A program made the position numbers and the translations under genes. DNA of 64,000 bases from Chryseobacterium cupriresistens (GTDB lineage: Bacteria; Bacteroidota; Bacteroidia; Flavobacteriales; Weeksellaceae). Below are positions 48,609-57,632 of this stretch, in pieces. Positions within the stretch are counted from its first letter, which is position 1. Each line of letters opens with the position of its first letter. Below the pieces are notes generated by a model, which was not told where the DNA came from, made no database searches, and saw only the letters and a program-made list of their open reading frames with translations. Location of the stretch: NCBI RefSeq assembly GCF_046614675.1, contig NZ_JBKKJT010000001.1:1054001-1118000 (forward strand), written 5' to 3'.

Positions 48609-49370
48609 TTACAAATGAAATGTTCTCGGATCCGGATGCTGAAATACATAATCCAGTTCTGAAACCAGCTTTGATGACAGAACCTTTTTTCCTTTTACCT
48701 CCAATACTTCGTCATCTGCAATATTTTTCTGCGCATTGATCACCTGGCTTTTTGCCGGATGAATAGGAGCCGTAACATTATAAAGTTTTGATTCAGTTTT
48801 CTGTTCAATCATTTCTGAGATAATCCCGCTGATATCAGCATAATGAATATGATTTACCGCATGGTCCAGATTGCTCACATTATAATTTTTTAAAAGCCTG
48901 TTATCTCCCATCAGCCCTCCAAGTCTCAGAATATTCAGCTGAGGATATTTATTTCTAAGCATTCTTTCCCCTGATACGCTCACTAATGGAATGTCTTCCT
49001 CTGTAAAGTCTTTGGATACATCCGGATAAACACCTGTAGAGCTCATCAGAAACATCTGTCCTTTAAAATCACCGATAAAAGCTGATAAATTTTGAATTCT
49101 GTTATACAAAGAACTTACACAACAGCTTTTCTCAGAGACAGGAATGGTAATAATCAAGACATCCATATTTTTAATTTCCTGCCATTGGGAAAGAGGTTCT
49201 GTCAACTGATAGTCCGGGAAAGAAGCTATTACAGCATTGATTCCTCTATTATTGAGATCTTCTGCTTTATTTTCTGTAGTGGTCGTTGCGGACAGGTTAT
49301 ATTTTCCGGATAAGGAAGATGCAAGTCTCTCTCCCAGCCAGCCATAGCCTATAATTCCTATTTTCTTCAT
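48609..49370 (-). CDS. NAD(P)-binding Rossmann-fold, epimerase-like protein (YeeZ type)
   Basis: A 253-aa SDR-like protein. The nucleotide-binding loop GIIGYGWLGERL (4-15) is at the start, SSTGVYPD supplies the Ser, Tyr of the catalytic region, and NILRLGGLMG follows. It lacks the full YxxxK, as in the YeeZ-type group. It probably binds NADP(H), but any reaction is unknown. It converges on the phosphorylase gene. Confidence 0.82.
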   Translation of the reverse strand: MKKIGIIGYGWLGERLASSLSGKYNLSATTTTENKAEDLNNRGINAVIASFPDYQLTEPLSQWQEIKNMDVLIITIPVSEKSCCVSSLYNRIQNLSAFIGDFKGQMFLMSSTGVYPDVSKDFTEEDIPLVSVSGERMLRNKYPQLNILRLGGLMGDNRLLKNYNVSNLDHAVNHIHYADISGIISEMIEQKTESKLYNVTAPIHPAKSQVINAQKNIADDEVLEVKGKKVLSSKLVSELDYVFQHPDPRTFHL

Positions 49371-49518
49371 ATTTCAACAGGGGTTTTCATTTTTAATCCT
49401 ACAAAAATATCAATAAGTTATGAAACAGGGTATTGATAAACCTTTCAGGGTTTTTATATTTTGCAATTATTTTAAAGGGTATTTTGTGTAAAACGTTATT
49501 AAAGTTAACATCCTACAT

Positions 49519-50076
49519 TTATTTCCTTGTAAAGCAATCCCTTACGTGATCATTAACCATTCCGGTGGCCTGCATATGGGCATAAACTACTGTAGAACCA
49601 ACAAATTTGAATCCTCTCTTTTTAAGGTCTTTAGAAATACGGTCAGAAATCTCTGTCGTAGCAGGAACTTCAGACAATTTCTCCGGATTGTTATCAATGG
49701 GTTTCCCATCGATAAAATCCCAGATATATTGGGAAAAGCTTCCAAATTCTTTCTGAACATCCATAAATCTCTGAGCATTGGTAACTGCTGCCAGAATTTT
49801 AAGCCTGTTTCTTATAATTCCGGGGTTGTTCATGAATTCTTCAATCTTTTTGTCAGAGTATGCTGCTACTTTTTTATAATCAAAATGGTCAAAGGCTTTT
49901 CTGAAATTTTCCCTTTTAGATAAAATAGTGTACCAGCTCAAGCCGGCCTGAAAGCTCTCCAGAATCAGGAACTCAAATATTGTTTCATCATCATAAACAG
50001 GTCTTCCCCACTCTTCATCATGATACTTTCTGTAGAGATCATCTTTTTCGCACCAGCCACACCGGATTTTTTCCAT
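49519..50076 (-). CDS. tag: DNA-3-methyladenine glycosylase I
   Basis: A 185-aa Tag protein. CGWCEKDDLYRKYHDEEWGRP at the start is the diagnostic zinc/active site block, followed by FLILESFQAGLSW and FGSFSQYIWDF. It excises 3-methyladenine from alkylated DNA to start base excision repair. Start taken at MEKIRCGWC; two extra upstream ATG-less codons are possible (an ATG at 50085). Confidence 0.95.
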   Translation of the reverse strand: MEKIRCGWCEKDDLYRKYHDEEWGRPVYDDETIFEFLILESFQAGLSWYTILSKRENFRKAFDHFDYKKVAAYSDKKIEEFMNNPGIIRNRLKILAAVTNAQRFMDVQKEFGSFSQYIWDFIDGKPIDNNPEKLSEVPATTEISDRISKDLKKRGFKFVGSTVVYAHMQATGMVNDHVRDCFTRK

Positions 50077-50215
50077 AATTATCATATTTTACAGGTTAAA
50101 GTTACTATTGATTTTGAAAAGTATAACAAAATATTATGAAAAGTTTAACAATGACCTTCAGTTTTAGGAATGGTTATTGTTTAATTATTCATACCAAATT
50201 AAAATTTATACTATT

Positions 50216-50515
50216 ATGAACAATTCAGAGTACAACAAAGCGGAAAATGCAGTAAATAATGTAGAAAATTCTTTACAGAATGCAACGGACAAAGCCAAAT
50301 GGAAAATCGATGAATTGGCAGATAAGGCTAAAGATTATATTAATGAGAAAAGGAATAATGATCAGGAAGCCAGCCAGGAAGACTGGCTAGACAGGGTAAA
50401 AGCTAATGTATCCGATGCTTGGGAAGATATTAAGGATAAAGCAGATGAGGCATGGGAAAAAACCAAAGATGCGGCGGAAGATGTAAAGGCAGAATGGAAT
50501 AAGAAAACCAATTAG
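50216..50515 (+). CDS. Small charged amphipathic-helix protein
   Basis: A 99-aa protein rich in Lys, Glu, Asp and Ala, with repeating 11-residue-like turns (KAKDYINEK, KADEAWEKTKDAAEDVKAEW). It has no signal or hydrophobic core. Such repeats occur in YtxH-, CsbD- and LEA-like stress proteins; the exact family was not assigned. The start at 50216 follows an AT-rich leader; an ATG 13 codons earlier adds a non-matching segment. Confidence 0.65.
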   Translation: MNNSEYNKAENAVNNVENSLQNATDKAKWKIDELADKAKDYINEKRNNDQEASQEDWLDRVKANVSDAWEDIKDKADEAWEKTKDAAEDVKAEWNKKTN

Positions 50516-50603
50516 TATTTCAGTCATATAAATATTTTCAATAAAATGGAGTCTTAAATTGATAAGGCTCCATTTTTTATTATGCCATAAGCACAATTAT
50601 TGT

Positions 50604-50611
50604 TACATTTG
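50604..50611 (+). promoter_or_regulatory. -7 box of fabI
   Basis: TACATTTG matches TAnnTTTG, 24 bases before the ATG. No -33 motif was clear. The leader is A/T only and without Shine-Dalgarno. Confidence 0.6.
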
Positions 50612-50635
50612 TATTATAATAAACATTAAAAAATT

Positions 50636-51448
50636 ATGTCATACGGTTTACTTAAAGGCAAAAAGGGAATTATTTTTGGAGCCCTTAATGAACAATCTAT
50701 CGCATGGAAAGTTGCTGAAAGATGCCATGAGGAAGGTGCTGAATTTATCTTATCTAATGCTCCTATAGCATTAAGAATGGGAGAACTTAATGGTTTAGCA
50801 GAAAAAACAGGTTCTGAAGTAATAGGTGCTGATGCTACTTCTGTAGAAGATCTTGAAAAACTTTTTGATGCCGCTGTTGCAAAATTTGGAAAAATCGACT
50901 TTATCCTTCACTCTATCGGTATGTCTATCAACGTAAGAAAAGGAAAACACTATACAGAAATGAATTACGACTGGTTGGAAAAAGGCTGGGATATTTCCGC
51001 TGTTTCTTTCCATAAAGTAATGCGTGTAGCATGGGAAAAAGACTGTATGAACGAATGGGGAAGCATTTTGGCGCTTACTTATATTGCAGCTCAGAGAACA
51101 TTCCCGGATTACAACGATATGTCTGATAACAAAGCGTACCTTGAAAGTATTGCAAGAACTTTCGGAAACTACTGGGGAGAAAGAAAAGTACGTGTAAATA
51201 CAGTTTCTCAGTCTCCTACAATGACTACTGCCGGAAGCGGTGTGAAAGGTTTCGGAGGATTCCTTGGATATGCAGAAGATATGTCTCCACTGGGAAATGC
51301 TACTGCTCTTGAATGTGCAGACTACTGTGTAACGTTATTCTCTGATCTTACTAAAAAGGTAACGATGCAGAACCTGTTCCATGACGGAGGTTTCAGCAGC
51401 TCAGGAGTTACTCAGAAAGTGATCAGTAAATATGACGCTGAAAAATAA
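50636..51448 (+). CDS. fabI: Enoyl-[acyl-carrier-protein] reductase (NADH)
   Basis: A 270-aa FabI. GIIFGALNEQSIAW near residue 11 is the nucleotide-binding segment of the FabI class, and the catalytic Tyr and Lys lie in DYNDMSDNK (Tyr-x6-Lys). It makes the final reduction in each round of type II fatty acid synthesis and is the target of triclosan. It is slightly longer than E. coli FabI, as usual in Bacteroidota. Confidence 0.96.
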   Translation: MSYGLLKGKKGIIFGALNEQSIAWKVAERCHEEGAEFILSNAPIALRMGELNGLAEKTGSEVIGADATSVEDLEKLFDAAVAKFGKIDFILHSIGMSINVRKGKHYTEMNYDWLEKGWDISAVSFHKVMRVAWEKDCMNEWGSILALTYIAAQRTFPDYNDMSDNKAYLESIARTFGNYWGERKVRVNTVSQSPTMTTAGSGVKGFGGFLGYAEDMSPLGNATALECADYCVTLFSDLTKKVTMQNLFHDGGFSSSGVTQKVISKYDAEK

Positions 51449-51481
51449 TGAACTGATAAAGTTTCATTTACAATACATAAG

Positions 51482-51508
51482 ACCCATGAAGTTTTTTCAT
51501 GGGTTTTC
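51482..51508 (+). terminator. Terminator of fabI
   Basis: ACCCATGAA / TTCATGGGT stem with a five-base loop followed by TTTTC. Confidence 0.8.
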
Positions 51509-51527
51509 TATTTTTATCATCTGAAGA

Positions 51528-51565
51528 CAAATAAAAATCCGGCGGCCTCTTTGAGGCCGCCGGAT
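51528..51565 (-). terminator. GC-rich terminator of the glucan utilisation operon
   Basis: ATCCGGCGGCCTC / GAGGCCGCCGGAT, a perfect 13-bp stem with a three-base loop. On the minus strand it is followed by a T-rich run. It lies about 27 bases past the last GH30 gene and closes the susC-to-GH30 operon. Its GC content is far above the surrounding DNA. Confidence 0.88.
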
Positions 51566-51591
51566 CTGTCAAAAATAATATTAATATGATA

Positions 51592-53031
51592 TTACAAAAT
51601 TACGGTCTGTATAGAGTGCGCAGGAGCATTCAGTTTGGCAGCCATACCTTCTATCCATAGATTCGTTTCAATATCATTGTCTGAATCGTTCATGATAACG
51701 GTTACCAGCTGGCCGTTTTCATTCATAAAAGCAGAAGATGTAAGCGCTGCTCTGTTGGAAGAGCTTCCGATTCTCTGCGCATTGGGTTTGATATATTTTG
51801 AAACATGGCCTATATAATAGTATTCATAGGTATAGAAAACCTCACCGGTTTTGGTATCTGCAATAATCGGGGCAAAGCAGAAGTTTCCCTTATGGTTAGG
51901 TCCTCCGGTTTCATCCAATAGAATATTCCAGTCAGTCCATAAAGCATTTCCTTTGTTAAAATCGTTCAGCATATTTTTGCTGTAAAGTTCCCCCAGACTT
52001 ACATCATAGATTTTATCCATATTGAACTGTTCTTTACATCCTTCCGTAAAAGCCAGGAATTTATCAGGAAATGCTCTGTGTGTTTCTGCCAGATTGTCAA
52101 AAAGCTGCGTTTTATTATTCCATGTTTCATACCAGTGATACCCAATACCGCTGGCATATTTTGAGGTTTCAGGATCACTTAATGTAGTGGTTGCTCTTTG
52201 ATAAATAAGGTCTCTGTTGTGGTCCCAGATCATAACTTTTTTATCTTTGTAACCGTTTTTCCAAAGCGTTGGCCCCAGGTTCTTTTTCAGGAATTCTCCT
52301 TCTTCTTCGGCAGTATAGATGCATGATTCCCAGCTTTGGGTAGCCATTGGTTCATTCTGAACGGTTAACCCCCAGATGTTGATTCCTCTCTTTTCGTATT
52401 CTTTGATGAATTTGATATAATAATCTGCCCATGTCTGGTAGTATTGATTTTCCAATCTTCCTCCTTTGTACAAACTTTTGTTGGATTTCATCCAGGCTGG
52501 CGGGCTCCAAGGCGAGAAATAGAATGTGAAGTTATTACCAATGGCTTTCTGAGCTTCTTTAATCATCGGAATTTTATACTTCTCATCATGAACAACGTTA
52601 AATGTCTTCAGAGAAGTATCATTATCCTCTACATAGGTATACGAATCGCTGGAGAAATCACAGGAATTCATATTGGTACGAACCACTGTGTATCCCAATC
52701 CGTTTTTTCCGAAATAAGCATCCAGAATTTCTTTCTGCTTATTCTTTGGCATTTTATAAAAAGTCTCTGCTGAAGCGTCTGTAATAGCACCTCCGATTCC
52801 TATCAGTTTCTGATATTTAAAACGGGGAGCCACAAAAATACAGGCCTCAGTTTCTTTAGGCTGTCCGAACTGTTCAAATGTAACGGTTCCTTTATCCGCC
52901 ATCTTCTCATTCACTTTCGAGTTGGTAAGGATTACTTTAGCTGTTTTTCCTGCATTCTTCTTCCAGTAATTCTGAGCATTAACATTGATGAAAACGCCTA
53001 CTACAAAACAACTTACAATTAATTTTCTCAT
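51592..53031 (-). CDS. GH30 family glycoside hydrolase (first of two)
   Basis: A 479-aa secreted enzyme (signal about 1-19). The catalytic acid is Glu227 in QNEP and the nucleophile Glu330 in FTEGC, both in place for GH30 beta-glycosidases. FSPWSPPAWMK (172-182) is a family hallmark. GH30 members act as beta-1,6-glucanases or glucosylceramidases. It is the last gene of the operon, 41 bases after the GH16 gene. It differs from the GH30 at 56205 (shorter N-terminus, no lipobox), so they likely have different roles or linkages. Confidence 0.92.
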   Translation of the reverse strand: MRKLIVSCFVVGVFINVNAQNYWKKNAGKTAKVILTNSKVNEKMADKGTVTFEQFGQPKETEACIFVAPRFKYQKLIGIGGAITDASAETFYKMPKNKQKEILDAYFGKNGLGYTVVRTNMNSCDFSSDSYTYVEDNDTSLKTFNVVHDEKYKIPMIKEAQKAIGNNFTFYFSPWSPPAWMKSNKSLYKGGRLENQYYQTWADYYIKFIKEYEKRGINIWGLTVQNEPMATQSWESCIYTAEEEGEFLKKNLGPTLWKNGYKDKKVMIWDHNRDLIYQRATTTLSDPETSKYASGIGYHWYETWNNKTQLFDNLAETHRAFPDKFLAFTEGCKEQFNMDKIYDVSLGELYSKNMLNDFNKGNALWTDWNILLDETGGPNHKGNFCFAPIIADTKTGEVFYTYEYYYIGHVSKYIKPNAQRIGSSSNRAALTSSAFMNENGQLVTVIMNDSDNDIETNLWIEGMAAKLNAPAHSIQTVIL

Positions 53032-53071
53032 GATTTTTTCTGTTTCCGGACCCTTCTGGTCCTCATTTTCA

Positions 53072-53881
53072 TTATTTATTTTGATAGACTCTTACGTAGT
53101 CTATATAATACTTCTGTGGAAATACAGCATCATCAATGCCTTCTTTCCCACCCCAAAATCCACCTACTGCCAGATTTAAAATGATAAAGTAAGGTCTGTC
53201 AAAAGGCCATGCTTCATCGTTTTTCTCTCTGTTCACATACGTGAAAAATTTTTTATCATCTACATAAACATCAATCTTTTCAGGAGTCCAGTCTGCCTTA
53301 TAGACATGGAATTTTTCGCTGGCATCTTTTACAAACAAGGTATCTGTTTTCTGTGTTCCCTGGATATGGTTGTATTTTTTGGTGTGAACAGAAGCATGTA
53401 TAAATCCCTGATTGTATCCTACATGTTCCATAATATCCAGTTCACCGTCATCCGGCCATTTCTTCATATTTTCACTCATCATCCAGATGGCAGGCCATGT
53501 TCCACGTCCTTTGGGAAGCTTTGCTCTAACTTCTACTGTTCCATACTGAAAGGCAAATTTTCCTTTGGTTAAAAGCCTGGCAGAAGTGTATTTATTATTT
53601 TCCCAATTTTCTTTTCTGGCTTCAATGATAAGGTTTCCCTTTTCCATTCTGACATTCTCAGGTCTGTTTTTGGTATAAAACTGAGCTTCTTCATTTCCAA
53701 AACCTCCTCCTCCTACATCGTAATTCCATTTTGATGAATCAGGTAGCCCTTTACCGTTAAACTCATCACTCCATATCAGCGTTCTGCGGGCTTCAGGTTT
53801 TTGCGAAGCGCAATTCAAAACAGTAAGGAAAAAAATTCCTGCTGCGCATATTTTGATGATATTTTTAGCTTTGAGATTCAT
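53072..53881 (-). CDS. GH16 family beta-1,3-glucanase (laminarinase-like) lipoprotein
   Basis: A 269-aa protein. A lipobox VLNC at Cys24 marks a surface or periplasmic lipoprotein. The GH16 active site ELDIME (147-152) has the nucleophile Glu147, Asp149 and acid/base Glu152, and the extra Met in the motif is typical of beta-1,3-glucanases; WSDEFNG, the usual N-terminal block, and GTWPAIWMM are also present. It would cut laminarin-type chains inside the chain. About 90 bases with repeat copy C separate it from the GH3 gene. Confidence 0.93.
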   Translation of the reverse strand: MNLKAKNIIKICAAGIFFLTVLNCASQKPEARRTLIWSDEFNGKGLPDSSKWNYDVGGGGFGNEEAQFYTKNRPENVRMEKGNLIIEARKENWENNKYTSARLLTKGKFAFQYGTVEVRAKLPKGRGTWPAIWMMSENMKKWPDDGELDIMEHVGYNQGFIHASVHTKKYNHIQGTQKTDTLFVKDASEKFHVYKADWTPEKIDVYVDDKKFFTYVNREKNDEAWPFDRPYFIILNLAVGGFWGGKEGIDDAVFPQKYYIDYVRVYQNK

Positions 53882-53898
53882 ACATAAGTAGATTTAAG

Positions 53899-53969
53899 TT
53901 TTGGCTAAAGCCATTTTTTTCTGACTTTTGATTAAGCGGGCTAAAGCCCACTCTTATTGAATTGAATTC
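53899..53969 (+). repeat. Dispersed repeat copy C, inside the glucan operon
   Basis: TTTTGGCTAAAGCC, a spacer, then AAGCGGGCTAAAGCCCACTC and TTATTGAATTGAATT. The inner GGGCTAAAGCCC is a perfect hairpin. It lies between the GH3 and GH16 genes and could form a structure in their mRNA, on the opposite orientation. Confidence 0.75.
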
Positions 53970-53972
53970 AAT

Positions 53973-56195
53973 TTATTTTGTCCAGGTGATTCTTTTGGTC
54001 TGAACATGTTGAGAATCCGTCCCGACCATAATGTCAAATTCCCCGCCTTCCCAATCAAAATTCAAGTTATCATCATAGAATTTCAGATCTTCGGGAGTCA
54101 GTTTAAAATCGATCTTTTTGCTTTCTCCTTTTTTGATGAATACTTTCTGGAAGCCTTTCAATTCTTTTACCGGTCTGACTACTTTCCCGAAAAGATCCCT
54201 GATATACAGCTGTACCACTTCTTCTCCGTCATATTTTCCTGTGTTGGAAACCGTAACGCTGATATTCAAGGTCTGATTTCCTGTAAGGTTTGTGGAATTT
54301 AAAACCATATCAGAATATTTGAAATCCGTATAGCTTAAACCATATCCAAATGGGTATTTGGGATCATTATCAAGATCTATATACGCGGAAACATAGTTTC
54401 TGTCTGTATTATTTTTTGCAGGTCTTCCTGTATTGTAATGATTGTAGTACACAGGAATCTGCCCTTCTGTTCTTGGGAAAGTCATTGGAAGCTTTCCACC
54501 GGGATTCACTGTCCCGAACAAAACATCTGCAATAGAGTTTCCTGCTTCTGTTCCCAGCCACCATGTATACATAATGGCAGGAATATTGTCTGATGCCCAG
54601 TTGAAAATCAGAGGCCTTCCGGCATTGATCATCAGAATGATGGGCTTACCTGTTTTGGCAATTTCTTTCAATAAATCTTCCTGAACACCTGTAAAACCAA
54701 TATTACTTCTGCTTTTTGCTTCTCCGCTCATCGCATGGCCTTCACCCAGCGTCATGATGACAACATCTGCTTTTTTCGCTGTTTCTACTGCTTCGGCAAA
54801 CTGGCTTTTATCCTGATCGTCAACATTGCAGCCTTTTGCATATAATAAAGTAGCGTTTTTATCCAGCTGGTTTTTAATTCCGTCAAATTGAGAAACGATT
54901 CTTTTATTATCATCTTTGAAAGCAACAGACCAGAAACCGTGATTCGCTACCGTTTCTTTCCCGAAAGGACCAATCAGCGCAACTGTTTTTGTACTTTTTG
55001 AAAGCGGAAGAATATTTCCCTGGTTTTTAAGAAGAACAATACTTTTAGAACCGAATTCTCTTCCAAATTTTCTGTTTTCCTGATTATCGGTCTGTTCTTT
55101 TTGTCTTTTTTCATTGCTGAATCTGTAAGGATCATCGAAAAGTCCCATTTCGAATTTCTTGGTTAAAATTCTACCCGCTGCATCATCTACAAGTTTTGCA
55201 TCTATTTTTCCTTCTTTCACCAGTTTTGGAAGCTCTGCCATATACACACGGCTTTCCATATCCATATCACTTCCACCCTGTATTGCTCTTTCAGCAGCTT
55301 CAGCTCCATCTTTGGCATAACCGTGAGGAACCATTTCCCCGATGCTTCCCCAGTCTGACACCACAAAACCTTTATAATTCCATTTTCCTTTTAAGAGGTT
55401 TCTCTGTATATATTGGTTGGCCGTTGCTGGAATTCCGTTAATATCATTGAAGGAGTTCATAAAAGTGGCTACTCCTGCCTCCGCAGCGGCTTTGAAAGGA
55501 GGAAGATAAGTTTCATTCAATTGTCTGAGACTCATATCTACAGAATTGTAATCTCTTCCGCCTACAGCAGCTCCATATGCCGCGAAATGTTTGGCACAGG
55601 CCATCACTGCATCAAGACTTCCCAGACCTCTACCCTGAAATCCTTTAATTCTTGCCAGTCCTATTTTTGTTCCAAGGTAAGTATCTTCTCCTGAACCTTC
55701 CATTACTCTTCCCCATCTCGGATCTCTGGCAATATCCACCATCGGAGCAAACGTCCAGTGAATACCGTAAGCGGCAGCTTCTGTAGCAGCAATTCTTTCT
55801 GACTTTTCAATCATGGCCAGATCCCAACTTGCCGCCTGTCCGAGATTGACAGGGAATGTGGTACGATATCCGTGAATAACATCCTGCCCGAACAGTAAAG
55901 GAATTTTCAGCCTTGACTGCATCGCCAGTTTCTGAAAAGCTCTGGTTTCCTCTGATCCTGCAACATTCAGCATAGAACCTACTTTTCCCTTCCTGATTTC
56001 TTCCAAAACAGCCGCGGAATTGGATTGCTGGGGTCCTGTAGCATATTCAAAACCACTGTACTGAACCATCTGCCCTACTTTTTCTTCCAAAGTCATTTTA
56101 GACAATAGCTCCGCTACTTTCTGATCAATGGTCTTCTGTCCGTAAGCATTCAATCCCAATGCAGAAAATGCCAGTAAGAAATAAACTCTTTTCAT
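53973..56195 (-). CDS. bglX: GH3 family beta-glucosidase (BglX-like)
   Basis: A 740-aa periplasmic enzyme with a signal of about 19 residues. The catalytic nucleophile is Asp281 in VVSDWGS; KHFAAYG and the N-terminal TIM barrel, the alpha/beta sandwich and a C-terminal FnIII-like domain are all present. It releases glucose from beta-glucan oligosaccharides made by the GH16 and GH30 enzymes. It overlaps neither neighbour but lies only 9 bases after the GH30 gene. Confidence 0.95.
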   Translation of the reverse strand: MKRVYFLLAFSALGLNAYGQKTIDQKVAELLSKMTLEEKVGQMVQYSGFEYATGPQQSNSAAVLEEIRKGKVGSMLNVAGSEETRAFQKLAMQSRLKIPLLFGQDVIHGYRTTFPVNLGQAASWDLAMIEKSERIAATEAAAYGIHWTFAPMVDIARDPRWGRVMEGSGEDTYLGTKIGLARIKGFQGRGLGSLDAVMACAKHFAAYGAAVGGRDYNSVDMSLRQLNETYLPPFKAAAEAGVATFMNSFNDINGIPATANQYIQRNLLKGKWNYKGFVVSDWGSIGEMVPHGYAKDGAEAAERAIQGGSDMDMESRVYMAELPKLVKEGKIDAKLVDDAAGRILTKKFEMGLFDDPYRFSNEKRQKEQTDNQENRKFGREFGSKSIVLLKNQGNILPLSKSTKTVALIGPFGKETVANHGFWSVAFKDDNKRIVSQFDGIKNQLDKNATLLYAKGCNVDDQDKSQFAEAVETAKKADVVIMTLGEGHAMSGEAKSRSNIGFTGVQEDLLKEIAKTGKPIILMINAGRPLIFNWASDNIPAIMYTWWLGTEAGNSIADVLFGTVNPGGKLPMTFPRTEGQIPVYYNHYNTGRPAKNNTDRNYVSAYIDLDNDPKYPFGYGLSYTDFKYSDMVLNSTNLTGNQTLNISVTVSNTGKYDGEEVVQLYIRDLFGKVVRPVKELKGFQKVFIKKGESKKIDFKLTPEDLKFYDDNLNFDWEGGEFDIMVGTDSQHVQTKRITWTK

Positions 56196-56204
56196 AGTAT
56201 CAAA

Positions 56205-57629
56205 TTAAAAAATATAGGTTGCTGTAGAACGTCCCGAAATTGTTACAGCAGCGGTTTTCCCGGCAAATTTAATATTAAAATTTTCATCTGCCTGATTATC
56301 GTTCTGCACAATTAAAACTATTTTCCCAAATTGAGTCTTAAAGGCAGCCGTTGAAAGCTTATCCGTCTGAGTGGAAGCGATACGCTGAGATCCCGCCGGA
56401 ATAAATTTTGAAGCGTGTGCAATGATATAGTAAGAAACATTTCTGGTGAAGTTTTCACGATCAGAAACTGTTATGGCTCCTTTACACTCCGTACATCCGC
56501 CATCTGTATGAGGGGCAAATTTTGGATCGTTGGCTAGATTCCATTCTAGAGCTATTTTGCTCCAGTTTCTCATAGAGCCTATGATAACATTTTTCGTATG
56601 CCAGTTCAGGTCTTCGGTAAAAGTGCCTTTTGAACCTGTCCATTGTTCAGTAAAGTATAAATTCTTATCCGGAAAAGCATTATGTACTGTACTTAATGCA
56701 GAAATATCGCCTTCGTAAAGGTGAAAAGCAGATCCGTCTATATATTTGCCAGCTTCAGAATCTTTTAAAATATCAAGAGCATATTCAGGTTTGTTGCAAT
56801 TGTGATCATACACAACAATTTTAGTAGTGATTCCGTTGGCTTTAAAAACCGGACCAAGATGGTTCTTAATAAAATCTCCCTGCTGCTCAGACGGCATATA
56901 CAAACTTGGATTATTTCCGGGATGTAAAGGTTCATTCTGAGGCGTTACGGCATCAATGGTGATCCCTTCTTTTTTCATTCCCTGGATGTATTTTACAAAA
57001 TATTGAGCATACGTTCCATAGAATTCAGGTTTTAAACTTCCTCCTTTTGATTTACCGTTGTCTTTCATCCAAACCGGAGGAGACCACGGGGCAGCAATGA
57101 TTTTAATGGAAGGATTGATTGCTAAAATTTCCTTCAACATCCCAATCAAAGCGTTGTCTTTTGCCAGACTGAATTTTGAAAGCGAAGGATCAGTCTGTCC
57201 TTCAGGCAGATCATCGTACGAGAATACTTCTCCATCAAGATCGGAAGCGCCAATACTCAGTCTTAAATAGCTGATGGATATTGAATTTTTATCGTTTCCA
57301 AAAAGTTCGTTAAGCAGTGCTTTTCTTTTGGAAGGCGACAACCGGTTGATTACCTCAACACTTCCTCCTGTTAATGTATAGCCAAAGCCATCAATATATT
57401 GAAACTTTTGAGTATCATCAATTTCAATATTCTGAAAGCTGTTGGTAGTATTTGCAAATTTAACGGAAGTCTGCTGTTGTAATTTTACACTTTCATCCCC
57501 TTTGGTAAGCCAGTACTGCACCTCATTTCCTTTATTGGAAGCCACTGAAGTACATGATAAAGAAAAAAGGGCCACACCACTAAGCAGTGCGGCACCTCTA
57601 AAGAAACTATATAAGTTGTGAAACTTCAT
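56205..57629 (-). CDS. GH30 family glycoside hydrolase lipoprotein (second of two)
   Basis: A 474-aa protein with a lipobox LSLSC at Cys26. Catalytic residues are Glu233 in QNEP and Glu328 in FTEQW; APWSPPVWMK is present as well. It likely cuts beta-1,6-linked glucan at the cell surface. It starts three bases after the susD stop, so it belongs to the susCD transcript. It shares fold but not close sequence with the GH30 at 51592. Confidence 0.93.
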   Translation of the reverse strand: MKFHNLYSFFRGAALLSGVALFSLSCTSVASNKGNEVQYWLTKGDESVKLQQQTSVKFANTTNSFQNIEIDDTQKFQYIDGFGYTLTGGSVEVINRLSPSKRKALLNELFGNDKNSISISYLRLSIGASDLDGEVFSYDDLPEGQTDPSLSKFSLAKDNALIGMLKEILAINPSIKIIAAPWSPPVWMKDNGKSKGGSLKPEFYGTYAQYFVKYIQGMKKEGITIDAVTPQNEPLHPGNNPSLYMPSEQQGDFIKNHLGPVFKANGITTKIVVYDHNCNKPEYALDILKDSEAGKYIDGSAFHLYEGDISALSTVHNAFPDKNLYFTEQWTGSKGTFTEDLNWHTKNVIIGSMRNWSKIALEWNLANDPKFAPHTDGGCTECKGAITVSDRENFTRNVSYYIIAHASKFIPAGSQRIASTQTDKLSTAAFKTQFGKIVLIVQNDNQADENFNIKFAGKTAAVTISGRSTATYIF

Positions 57630-57632
57630 ATT

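Noticed and set aside
48428..48649. Minus-strand frame of 73 codons after the epimerase-like gene
   Set aside because: It overlaps the 3' end of the gene out of frame and is built from dispersed repeat and hairpin DNA.
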